NCBI RefSeq assembly: GCF_040954645.1
Contig: NC_092806.1
Coordinates: 115,116,458 to 115,180,457 of the forward strand
Source of the DNA: Diabrotica undecimpunctata
Taxonomy: Eukaryota; Arthropoda; Insecta; Coleoptera; Chrysomelidae
Direction: 5' to 3'
DNA length: 64,000 bases
Shown here one piece after another: positions 55,928 through 64,000 of the stretch. The number at the start of each line of letters is the position of its first letter. Within the stretch, counting starts at the first letter, position 1. The notes below the pieces were generated by a model. That model was not told the origin of the DNA. It ran no database searches and saw only the letters and a list, made by a program, of their open reading frames with translations. The translations under genes and the position numbers were made by a program.

Positions 55928-58900
55928 TTATTCAATCTCTTCATGATATTGAAAAATGTCGTTGATATGAAATATGCCTCTTAGTCTGTTCTCTGCATCT
56001 ATTAACACATAACTATTTAGTCCATTCTGATTTTCAATTGTATATGGACCTTCAAACATTGGTTGTAATTTCTTACAACGGTTTTCTTTAACATTACTTT
56101 TTCTAAGTGAACGAATTAACACTAGGTCTCCTTTTTGAAATGTGATTGGTTTTTTTATATTTCGATTTTGTCTTCTGATATATTTTTCAGCTTTCCTCCT
56201 AATTCGGTTATTCACTTTCTGCATTACTTGTTCTAACATATCCTGATTATATTCACTAATCCACTTTCTGTTTCCTATATGGCCAAACATTAAATATTCT
56301 GGTACTTCCTCTGTATTCAAATTATGTGTATTATTTAAAAAATACTCTACTTGTGTTATATGTTGCTGCCAAGTTTCGTGTTGATTTTGGCACAGTATCC
56401 TTAAATATTTTATAACTTCTTTAATATATCTTTCTGCAGGATTTGCCTGAGGATGTCTGATACTTGTAAAATGAATGTTGATTCCCTTTTTCTCACAAAA
56501 TGTCCGAAATTTTTGGTTGTTAAAATATGTAGCATTATCTATTATGCAATTTCTAAATGGTCCTATTTCTTCGAAAAATTGATTAATATATAATTTTAAT
56601 GTTTTAACATTTGTTCTAGAGCAGGGATATAGTTTAATAAATTTTGTATATAAATCAACTGTCACTAGTATATGCTTTTTTCCTGTTGGACTGAGAACTA
56701 AATTTGAAATAAAATCCATGGAAACTGTATTTAGTTTTTCATATACAATATTAGATTTATATGTGTTCTGGTTTTTGAAATTCTTTTCTTTGTTTAGTTG
56801 ACATATTGGGCATTGGGTAGTAATTTCTTTTGCTATACTTATGTCATTCTTTGCAAAATAATTGTCCCTAAATAGCATCCATAGCTTTCTTGAACCAATA
56901 TGCATATAATTGTTATGTAAATTTTTCAATATTTTCTTTGCTAAAGTTCTAGTTATTACATATACTTCTATGCCATTTATTATTTTATAATATACTCCAT
57001 CTTTCCTAAGGACTTTTTGTTTTTCACTCAAATTGATCTGATCTCTTATAATTTCTTCTTTAGAATATAATCCAGTACTTTCTACTAATTGATTTAATCC
57101 AATTTTTATTGTTCGCTGCCCTTTTTGTGATGTATTTTCTAACCTTGATAAAGCATCTGCCACTATATTGGATTTTCCAGAAATGTATTTGATTTCAAAG
57201 CAGTATTCACTAAGTATTAGACTCCACCGATGTATTCTACTGTTTCCATATTTGTTATTTAATATAGACGTTAAAGCTTGGTGATCTGTTTCTATTGTAA
57301 ATTCATTACCCAACAAATAAAATCTTAATTTTGTGACACAGTTTATTATACTTGCTAGTTCTAATTCTGAAACTGAGTAACCCTTTTCATGTGGCTTTGT
57401 AATTCTTGAAATGAATTGTATTGGGTATTCGACCCCATCATGTATTTGTAATAATACCCCTGATAATCTCTCTATTGATGCATCTGTTCTTAATATGAAT
57501 GGCTGTGTGTAGTCAGGATAGTATATTTTCAAATTTGACAGAAAAATGTTTTTAATTTCTTGGAATGCTAGTTCTCTTCTCTGATCCCATCTCCATTTTA
57601 CACCTTTTCTCAGTAGTTCAAGTAATGGAATTTCTTTTATACTTAGATCTGGTATCATCCTTTTATAATAATTAATTATTCCAATAAATCCTCTTAAAGT
57701 TCTTAAATTGTGTGGTGTTTTATATTCCTGAATGACTTGTGTCCGTTCTGGATCCATTTCGATTCCCTTAGTGTTAAGTTTATAACCTAGATATATGACT
57801 TCTTTTTGAAAAAATGTACATTTTTCTTGATTTATTTTTAGTCCAACTTTGTCTAATCTATTTATTATAATTTTTAGGTGTTTCTCATGATCTTCAGCCG
57901 TTTTAGAAAAAATTAATATATCATCAATGTAGTGAATTACAAAATGTTCATATTGATCTAAAATATCATGAAGACATCTACATAGAGCACTGCAAGATGA
58001 CTGAAGTCCAAATGGTACTACTTTGAATTGATATACTACTCCATCTATCTGAAATCCTGTATACTGTCTACTTTTTCTTTCTAGTGGTATTAACCAAAAA
58101 CTATGCTGTAAATTGATTTTAGTGAACAATGACATTCCTGTAATTCTTCCTAGTATTCCATCTATACTCATTGGTGCTTCAAATTGCTTTTCAGTAATCT
58201 TGTTAATATTCCTTGCATCCAAACATAACCTGATTTCACCTGATCTTTTTCGTACTACTACTATGGGATTTATAAAACGTGTGTCTGCTTTCTCAATGAT
58301 TCCATCTTCTAACATATTATTAATTGTTTTGTTTACTTCTTCTCTGTATTTATATGGTATTGGGTATGATTTTGTTTTAAAATCTTTTTCTTCTTTAACT
58401 TTTATATTATGGATATAATTTTGTGCAATTCTATTTTCTTTATTGACAAGTCCCTTGTGTTGCTGCAATATGGAAACGACTATTGATTTATATTCTTCAG
58501 TGCAATTTAAAACTTTCATTATATCTTCTTCTTTACAAATAAAATTATTCTTCATTATGTACTCATTATTCCTTGCTTCCAATTTTACGCACTCCGCCTC
58601 GTAGGCATCCATCTGCTTAAAATTTCCATTCCTTAAATATTCACTACAATAATTATTCTTTACATTCTTTTGGGACATTTCCCTATCATCAAAATACATT
58701 TCTTCTTCATAAACATCATTATTTTCTTTTAATAATATCCTATCAACTCTTATTCCTTCTTCTACCTCATCTTTCTGCATAAATTTAATTATTTGCCCTT
58801 CCAAAGTTACCATTTTTTCTTCAAAATCTATCTTTACTTTCTTTTTTTCCAATTCATCATTTCCCATTAATATATCAACACATAAATCCTTGACAATAAA

Positions 58901-59245
58901 TCCTTGCATATTAATTTCTTTATTAAGAATATTAATTTTAAAATTGGCTAGTTTATCAATTTCACCCAACTTCTTATTATTTGCACCAACAATTTTAATT
59001 TTTGGAATCTTTATTATATCTGATAGTTTTAATGTATTAAAAATAAAATTCTCCGAGACTAAAGTACTTTCTGAACCAGTATCTATCATAATTTTAATCA
59101 TTTTATTTTTGGCCAAAGCATTTATATAAATTAAATTAATAGAGTCAATAATTTTATCCTCATCTAAAGAAATAAATTCAGAAGGTTTTTCATAATAGCA
59201 ATGGCCTAACTTGTAATTCAGAAAGTTTACTGCACAAAATTTTGA
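55928..59245 (-). CDS. Gypsy pol polyprotein (PR-RT-RNase H-IN)
   Basis: Open from 59245, overlapping gag by 17 nt in the -1 frame. Numbering from the TTG at 59116: aspartic protease IDTGSE (D12); reverse transcriptase about 250-430 with 'VPFGLQSSCSALCR' and YIDD at 396-399; RNase H with TDAS (D545), SELE, ETDH (D611) and ADALSR; integrase zinc site H734/H739/C769/C772 and catalytic D801, D860 and E895; C-terminal 'FQKGDLVLIRS' and 'MFEGPYTIENQNGLNSYVL' (GPY/F module). These process the polyprotein, copy the RNA and integrate the DNA. The copy has no stop or frameshift, but RT motif A reads FTKINL where FTKIDL-type Asp is nearly invariant (codon AAT, + strand 58112-58114). Confidence 0.93.
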   Translation of the reverse strand, partial: SKFCAVNFLNYKLGHCYYEKPSEFISLDEDKIIDSINLIYINALAKNKMIKIMIDTGSESTLVSENFIFNTLKLSDIIKIPKIKIVGANNKKLGEIDKLANFKINILNKEINMQGFIVKDLCVDILMGNDELEKKKVKIDFEEKMVTLEGQIIKFMQKDEVEEGIRVDRILLKENNDVYEEEMYFDDREMSQKNVKNNYCSEYLRNGNFKQMDAYEAECVKLEARNNEYIMKNNFICKEEDIMKVLNCTEEYKSIVVSILQQHKGLVNKENRIAQNYIHNIKVKEEKDFKTKSYPIPYKYREEVNKTINNMLEDGIIEKADTRFINPIVVVRKRSGEIRLCLDARNINKITEKQFEAPMSIDGILGRITGMSLFTKINLQHSFWLIPLERKSRQYTGFQIDGVVYQFKVVPFGLQSSCSALCRCLHDILDQYEHFVIHYIDDILIFSKTAEDHEKHLKIIINRLDKVGLKINQEKCTFFQKEVIYLGYKLNTKGIEMDPERTQVIQEYKTPHNLRTLRGFIGIINYYKRMIPDLSIKEIPLLELLRKGVKWRWDQRRELAFQEIKNIFLSNLKIYYPDYTQPFILRTDASIERLSGVLLQIHDGVEYPIQFISRITKPHEKGYSVSELELASIINCVTKLRFYLLGNEFTIETDHQALTSILNNKYGNSRIHRWSLILSEYCFEIKYISGKSNIVADALSRLENTSQKGQRTIKIGLNQLVESTGLYSKEEIIRDQINLSEKQKVLRKDGVYYKIINGIEVYVITRTLAKKILKNLHNNYMHIGSRKLWMLFRDNYFAKNDISIAKEITTQCPICQLNKEKNFKNQNTYKSNIVYEKLNTVSMDFISNLVLSPTGKKHILVTVDLYTKFIKLYPCSRTNVKTLKLYINQFFEEIGPFRNCIIDNATYFNNQKFRTFCEKKGINIHFTSIRHPQANPAERYIKEVIKYLRILCQNQHETWQQHITQVEYFLNNTHNLNTEEVPEYLMFGHIGNRKWISEYNQDMLEQVMQKVNNRIRRKAEKYIRRQNRNIKKPITFQKGDLVLIRSLRKSNVKENRCKKLQPMFEGPYTIENQNGLNSYVLIDAENRLRGIFHINDIFQYHEEIE

Positions 59246-60783
59246 TTATTAGAATTGTCAGATTGTATCTGACCACTTGGATCTGATGTACTATGTCTTT
59301 CCCTACTATGACTTCTACTCACATTTTCTTGCCTTGTACGATTTCGTTCCCTGTCTTCGCAGCTCCTATTCCTTCGAACACAATTTACCTGTCTGTTATA
59401 GTTAGGTCGCTTAAAATCTTGTCTATTATTATTAGTACTGTTATTAAAATGTTGTCTATTATAATTACTGTTATTATTATTAAAATTTTGTAAATTATTA
59501 CCATATCTATTATATGATTGTCTATATTGTTGATTATCATTTTTATTATATTGAAAGTTATTATTGTTTTTTCTGTTGTTATTATTACTTGTCATATTGC
59601 CTCTTTGTATTCTTTGAATAAAATTAATAAAACTATCTATTGTTTGAATATTTTGTACAGTTGCGGTTTGCACAACATCAGCATCAAAATGTCTAGATAC
59701 ATTTAAGACTGTTTCATCCTCTCTAAGTGGTGGTTCTAAATATTTTGCAACTGTTATCAATTTCAATGCATAATCTACCATATTTGATTTTAAATTTTGA
59801 TTATACTTTCCAAAATATAGAATTTCTCTAAACTTGGCTTGCTCTAATTCACCCCAATAATAATTTAAAAATTTATTTTCAAATGTTTGAAAATTATCTA
59901 AATCATTCTCAATACTAGCAAACCAAGTTGCTGCATTGTCATTTAATGTCATTCTAATATAATCTTTAATATCATTAATATTATTCACAAATCTTAATTT
60001 ATGTTTTAAACTATTTATGTATACTCTAGGATGCAAATTTTTTATATTACCAGAGAATTTAATCCCAGTCTCATTTGTTAAATTTAAGTAAGGTCTCCCT
60101 ATGTCTCTCATTTGTGAAATATCATCTATTCTCTGTTCCACATTTCTTATTTGATTACAATTTATTTGGATATTTTGTTGTATATCGTCTAATTTTTCTT
60201 CTGTGTTTCTCCTGTCTTCGTTAATTTTTACTTCTAAGTTACATTTCTGTAACTCTATTTTCTGTTCTATATCTATCTTATTATCTTGAATAATCCTCTT
60301 TACTTCTGTCCTCTCATTGTCTATCCTTTTCTTGTAGTCATTCCGTATATTTTTTATTTCATTTGCTACTTTTTTCTCTGCAGCTTCAAGTTTTTTATCC
60401 ATTTGTTTTACAATTTTATTATTATTATCTTCTATTTTCTTTTCTAATTTTCTATAATTCTCTTCCAATTTCTGTTCCATTTTTTTCATGTCTTCTTTGA
60501 CTTCTTTTGAATTCTCTTCCAATTTTTTCGTATTCTCTTCCATTTTCTGTTCCATTTTTTTCATGTCTTCTTTGATTTCTTTTGAATTCTCTTCCATTGT
60601 CTTGTTCATCTGCATCATTAATGACATCAAAGCTGCCATATTGACATTTTCCTCTCTTTCTGGATTCATTTCTGCAGTATCTTGTGGAACTTGAACTAAA
60701 CTCTCCTCTTGTATAGGTTGTGTTTCTACTTCCACATCTTCTTCATTCTTTTTGCTTCTTGTACCTTTCTTTCCTTGAGACAT
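59227..60783 (-). CDS. Gypsy gag (518 aa)
   Basis: ATG-initiated, encodes the particle-forming protein. Residues ~50-215 are Lys/Glu/Asn-rich heptad repeats predicting a long coiled coil (repeated KEVKEDMKKMEQKLEEN-like units). About 230-390 is the retrotransposon gag domain ('LNDNAATWFASIENDLDNF', 'NKFLNYYWGELEQAKF'), followed by Asn/Gln-rich and Arg/Ser-rich tails. A standard CCHC knuckle is absent; the Arg-rich tail may replace it in RNA binding (inference). It ends at a TAA that lies 17 nt inside the open pol frame. Confidence 0.9.
   Translation of the reverse strand: MSQGKKGTRSKKNEEDVEVETQPIQEESLVQVPQDTAEMNPEREENVNMAALMSLMMQMNKTMEENSKEIKEDMKKMEQKMEENTKKLEENSKEVKEDMKKMEQKLEENYRKLEKKIEDNNNKIVKQMDKKLEAAEKKVANEIKNIRNDYKKRIDNERTEVKRIIQDNKIDIEQKIELQKCNLEVKINEDRRNTEEKLDDIQQNIQINCNQIRNVEQRIDDISQMRDIGRPYLNLTNETGIKFSGNIKNLHPRVYINSLKHKLRFVNNINDIKDYIRMTLNDNAATWFASIENDLDNFQTFENKFLNYYWGELEQAKFREILYFGKYNQNLKSNMVDYALKLITVAKYLEPPLREDETVLNVSRHFDADVVQTATVQNIQTIDSFINFIQRIQRGNMTSNNNNRKNNNNFQYNKNDNQQYRQSYNRYGNNLQNFNNNNSNYNRQHFNNSTNNNRQDFKRPNYNRQVNCVRRNRSCEDRERNRTRQENVSRSHSRERHSTSDPSGQIQSDNSNNQNFVQ
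59236..59242 (-). promoter_or_regulatory. Probable -1 ribosomal frameshift site for gag-pol
   Basis: The minus strand carries the heptamer A AAT TTT in gag phase, two codons before the gag stop and inside the gag/pol overlap. It fits the canonical X XXY YYZ slippery rule and the -1 relation of the two frames. A downstream structure was not assessed. Confidence 0.7.
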
Positions 60784-60905
60784 TTTGAGACTTTACTTGT
60801 TCAAATATAATTAAAAATAAAATCTATAATTTTTCCTTTCTACTGATAATTAATTTAATTATATGAGAGCACTTATCTTCCCAAACTAATTCTTTTAAAT
60901 AGAGA

Positions 60906-60923
60906 GCTACCGCGTTGGGGCCA
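60906..60923 (-). promoter_or_regulatory. Primer-binding site of the gypsy element
   Basis: Three bases after the 5' LTR, the minus strand reads TGGCCCCAACGCGGTAGC, the position and TGG start expected for a tRNA-primed minus-strand start. The primer tRNA was not identified. Confidence 0.65.
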
Positions 60924-60926
60924 AAT

Positions 60927-62345
60927 TGTTATGATGTGTTTTTTGTTTGAATGATGAGCAATGAGTATTTTTAATAATATAGGGTTTTTATCGCGGTTCT
61001 CAAAGAATTAGCTTGTAAGTACTTTTTTAAATTATCTTTATTATAACTATTATGATATACACATATATATATCTAACCTAGCCAATGTAAATTTAAAATA
61101 AACTATCTTTAAATTGATATTCTTATAAAACTAATTAAATTCTATAGACAATCTAAAATTTAAACAAAACTATCTTCAAAATTGAAATTGTTATGACACT
61201 AACTAAATTATATTAACAAAATTTTGTACCTTTCTTTCACTGAATGCCTAAATGAACTGTTTTCTACTATATAGATTCTAATCACCACTGAATGTCTTCG
61301 TACTTCAGTTATCCTTGTTTTTTGTGAAATTACTTTTTCCAATTATCAGCTTCTACCAATTTAAGATATAGTTTTCTTCACCAGCATTTATACACCACCA
61401 ACCAAACCAGCAAACAGCATTTATATTTATTCTTCTTTTCAATATACCAATATCCAATTATTATAAGTTGATTTATATTAATCTCCAACCATAATATAAT
61501 TTAATTTCTTCCAATATACTTTTTTTTAATCTTCAATAATTATTTGTGTATGATTATAAATGTGCATTAAATTATATGCATAATTTTTAATCTTCATTTA
61601 ACTCACTATATTAAACAATTGGACTATTTGTACTTGATTCACTGACTCCAACTAACTTTCATATTTCTTACTAAACTTTTCTGACTGATTTCTTGAAAAT
61701 TCTGAACAATTTACTTCACTAACTAACTTTCATAATAAACTGGCCTGACTTCTGACTAAAAACTGCCATCTTGAATCCAAATCACGGGTATTTATATCTT
61801 TTTGGATATTCCAGAACCATCTGGTAAGAAATCATGTTCCAATTTGTTCTATTTCTTCGATATCGATGTTCTCGAAAAAAATATCTGTTCCATCCACCGA
61901 CATAATCATTATTCCAGAATGTTCGACCGTAAACAATGGTCACACTCTGCACTCTGGAGAATTCGTTAATGTTCCATTGATAATTTTGTTGACATTTAGG
62001 CTTTTCAGATCAGAATAAACATTCAAATTAGTAACTAACACTCTAATTTAATAAAATACACAATTCAAACAATATATTATTATAACCCCACTTATATTCG
62101 TAAAAATTCTTAATATGACACTTGGAGTATGTATAGTTGGTTGCCTAGTCACATGGCTCACTTAAATCTATTTACAACATTAAAATACAACTTTTTACAC
62201 TTATTATATGCTAATTTATTAAAAATGCCCTCACATAAATATATTTTTATTAAATTCTCTAGTATATAACTTATTTAAAACAACCAAATATCTAATATTA
62301 TGTAGTATATAACTTATAAATTATTTTCTATAAACCCTAATTGTC

Positions 62346-62348
<3 letters not shown>
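60927..62348 (-). repeat. 5' LTR of the gypsy element
   Basis: 1422 bp; carries the promoter side for the minus-strand genome. Near identical to the 3' LTR. Confidence 0.92.

Positions 62349-62379
<31 letters not shown>
62349..62379. repeat. (TA)n tract, right part of split tail
   Basis: Continuation of the TA tract into which the LTR element inserted. Confidence 0.85.
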
Positions 62380-62381
<2 letters not shown>

Positions 62382-62491
62382 AAAGACTACGACCGTCAAT
62401 TTATATTTCTAAAGTATTCAACTAGTGAATTCAGAGGTTTAATCGGTCATTCAGGTTGGCAAATAAAAAAAAGAAGTCAACTACTTCATAA

Positions 62492-62545
62492 GTTTATTGA
62501 AGACGTTTCGCTTTATATTTCTAAAGCTTCATCAGTTCTCTAAAA
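62492..62545 (-). ncRNA. Hammerhead-like ribozyme motif, left arm
   Basis: Mirror of the right-arm motif, with a T for A change in the stem II loop. Confidence 0.45.
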
Positions 62546-63246
62546 TATAACAAATGACATTGAGTTTATAAGAAATACAGATATAGTTCATAACTTACAA
62601 CTCAATATGTAGTATGTTATCGATGTTATCATATCTACTGTACACTTTACTCCTTATTTAAAACTAACTTAACCAAAAAAGAAAAAACAAAAAACAAAAA
62701 CAAAAAACACACAAACTTTGCAGAAAATAATGTTCATATTCGTAGATATGAATATTTAAAAAATTTTATACGAACATTTGGCTTCATTTAGATGGTTCTC
62801 CACTGAAGACCAACAAAGTTCTGATTTATTGCAATCTAAACAAACAACTTGACGCGATACCGAAAATTATTTTAAGGGCATTGTCTCAAACCTTGGAATT
62901 TGGTGACACATGGCCCTTAAAATAATTTTCGGTATCGCGTCAAGTTGTTTGTTTAGATTGCAATAAATCAGAACTTTGTTGGTCTTCAGTGGAGAACCAT
63001 CTAAATGAAGCCAAATGTTCGTTTAAAATTTTTTAAATATTCATATCTACGAATATGAACATTATTTTCTGCAAAGTTTGTGTGTTTTTTGTTTTTGTTT
63101 TTTGTTTTTTCTTTTTTGGTTAAGTTAGTTTTAAATAAGGAGTAAAGTGTACAGTAGATATGATAACATCGATAACATACTACATATTGAGTTGTAAGTT
63201 ATGAACTATATCTGTATTTCTTATAAACTCAATGTCATTTGTTATA

Positions 63247-63300
63247 TTTTAGAGAACTGATGAAGCTTTAGAAAAATAAAGCGAAACGTCTTCAATAAAC
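63247..63300 (+). ncRNA. Hammerhead-like ribozyme motif, right arm
   Basis: The core is CTGATGA, one extra A, GCTTT/AAAGC stem with 8-nt loop, GAAAC, then GTC followed by TTCAATAAA. Stem I can form: AGA/GAA upstream against TTC, a 2x2 internal loop, then four pairs (TTTA/TAAA). The type I plan with very short stem III resembles the hammerheads reported in Penelope-like elements, but the extra A after CTGATGA is non-canonical. The inverted copy is at 62502-62535. Confidence 0.45.
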
Positions 63301-63386
63301 TTATGAAGTAGTTGACTTCTTTTTTTTTTTATTTGGCAACCTGAATGACCGATTAAACCTCTGAATTCACTAGTTGAATACTTTAG

Positions 63387-63392
<6 letters not shown>

Positions 63393-63440
<48 letters not shown>
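63393..63440. repeat. (TA)n microsatellite
   Basis: Pure TA tract adjoining the palindrome. Confidence 0.95.
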
Positions 63441-63444
<4 letters not shown>

Positions 63445-63659
63445 GTTTGGTGCGGTAGAAATGTAAAAATAAATTAGTTGGTATATTCGGTTTGTACGCG
63501 TCTTTTTAGGGGTAAACCGCTCGCTATAGCTATAAACATATTTTATATTACTTTTTCATAATATGAAATACATCTTTTTTATTTCGTTTAAGTACCCATT
63601 TAATTGATCTGATTTTGCCAAGTTGTAAACATTTTAAAAATTTATTCTGGTAAAATATA

Positions 63660-63860
63660 ATGAATCGTAATTTAATTTCTGAGGCATACCGTTCAAGAAT
63701 TATCGCCTTAGTTGAAGAGGGCCATTCACAACGGTTCGTGGTGAAAAGAGTGGGTGTTTCTCAAAGTGATGTCTCACGGATGTGGAATAGGTTTCTAGAG
63801 ACAAATTTTATACAGGATAAAGGTCGCTCTGGTAGACCCCGAGTTACCAATAAGCAACAG

Positions 63861-63948
<88 letters not shown>

Positions 63949-64000
63949 ATTCTTCTATGTCGGCACCAACCCTCTAAAGAGACTTCAGGCATGCTACATG
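63660..64000 (+). pseudogene. Tc1-like transposase N-terminus with internal (TA)n
   Basis: An ATG-initiated frame reads 'YRSRIIALVEEGHSQRFVV', 'RVGVSQSDVSRMWNRF' and 'DKGRSGRPRVTNKQQN', the paired-like helix-turn-helix and GRPR linker that bind the TIR in Tc1-type transposases. It then runs into a TA tract and re-emerges as 'SMSAPTL' stop 'RDFRHAT', which matches the next transposase block. The tract replaces or expands the segment between, and a stop follows, so the gene is broken. It is cut by the window end. Confidence 0.7.
63864..63946. repeat. (TA)n microsatellite inside the Tc1-like gene
   Basis: About 41 TA units within the reading frame. Confidence 0.95.

Larger units (their letters stand above)
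53898..62348 (-). mobile_element. Complete Ty3/gypsy LTR retrotransposon (8.45 kb)
   Basis: Two direct LTRs bound gag and pol on the minus strand. In the minus orientation, LTRs start TGTGACAATTAGG and end ACATCATAACA. The insertion lies inside a TA repeat, with ATAT on both sides as a probable 4-bp TSD. LTRs differ only by a TA-unit length change and at least one substitution seen by eye, so the insertion is recent. There is no env-like frame between pol and the 3' LTR (55322-55927 is non-coding). Confidence 0.92.
62403..63392. repeat. 990-bp near-perfect palindrome
   Basis: Arms 62403-62879 and 62913-63392 are inverted copies with only a few differences (for example, one in the hammerhead-like loop and one in a TATA/TTTA spot), around a 33-nt spacer. 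Each arm ends in a hammerhead-like core. There is no coding frame of note. Both sides adjoin (TA)n. Confidence 0.92.

Noticed and set aside
58113..59129. Hydrophobic plus-strand frames opposite gypsy pol
   Set aside because: Antisense shadows of an AT-rich coding frame.

Overview
The window looks like intergenic or intronic DNA from a large, AT-rich, transposon-laden insect genome. A beetle is my best guess: an insect-type trehalose/sugar transporter, several insect-type RTE families, MULE, Helitron and IS630/Tc1-mariner elements and a tRNA-derived SINE all occur together. Species assignment is inference. Almost every recognisable open frame is a mobile-element fragment. The one clear host gene is a minus-strand MFS sugar transporter (41433-42769) whose 5' exon(s) are not visible. 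There are no rRNA genes, functional tRNA genes or CRISPR arrays.

Layout. 1-8.4 kb: a degenerate tandem repeat, a hairpin repeat, an R2/R4-like LINE with a restriction-like endonuclease, an R1/jockey-like RT scrap, a 5'-truncated RTE insertion with a target-site duplication (TSD), and RTE endonuclease/RT scraps. 9.6-14.0 kb: three RTE 3' ends, one with a nearly 1-kb uninterrupted RT frame, plus a broken IS630-type transposase. 14.04-17.32 kb: a 3.3-kb element with ~440-bp terminal inverted repeats (TIRs) carrying a spliced but broken gene of an insect orphan family; this is the best candidate for something poorly described. 18.2-19.8 kb: a MULE transposase split by a LINE. 21.3-27.8 kb: LINE gag and RT scraps, one LTR with a gag start, and a Penelope-like (PLE) GIY-YIG fragment. 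28.3-33.0 kb: hAT fragment, RTE scraps, two opposed Penelope fragments, an R1 RT region and a truncated RTE with TSD. 34-36 kb: RTE scraps. 36.8-40.2 kb: two Helitron helicase copies, the second split by a 1.6-kb IS630-type transposon with TIRs and TA target sites. 41.4-42.8 kb: the sugar transporter. 43.2-47 kb: a LINE inside a LINE, a CpG-rich MITE, and more LINE scraps. 46.9-48.3 kb: a foldback element. 48.5-49.0 kb: an unknown membrane-protein frame. 50.4-52.8 kb: a mariner-like element with ~285-bp TIRs. 53.6-62.35 kb: a tRNA-derived SINE whose (TA)n tail was the target of an 8.45-kb Ty3/gypsy retrotransposon with near-identical LTRs and essentially intact gag and pol. 62.4-63.4 kb: a 990-bp near-perfect palindrome with hammerhead-like cores. 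63.66-64 kb: the start of a Tc1-like transposase containing a (TA)n block.

The sequence therefore records a layered insertion history rather than a pathway: (TA)n tails and older elements are repeatedly used as targets, several insertions keep clean TSDs, and only the gypsy element and the palindrome look recent. Clade assignments of non-LTR pieces rest on recognised motifs read by eye and were not confirmed by searching.
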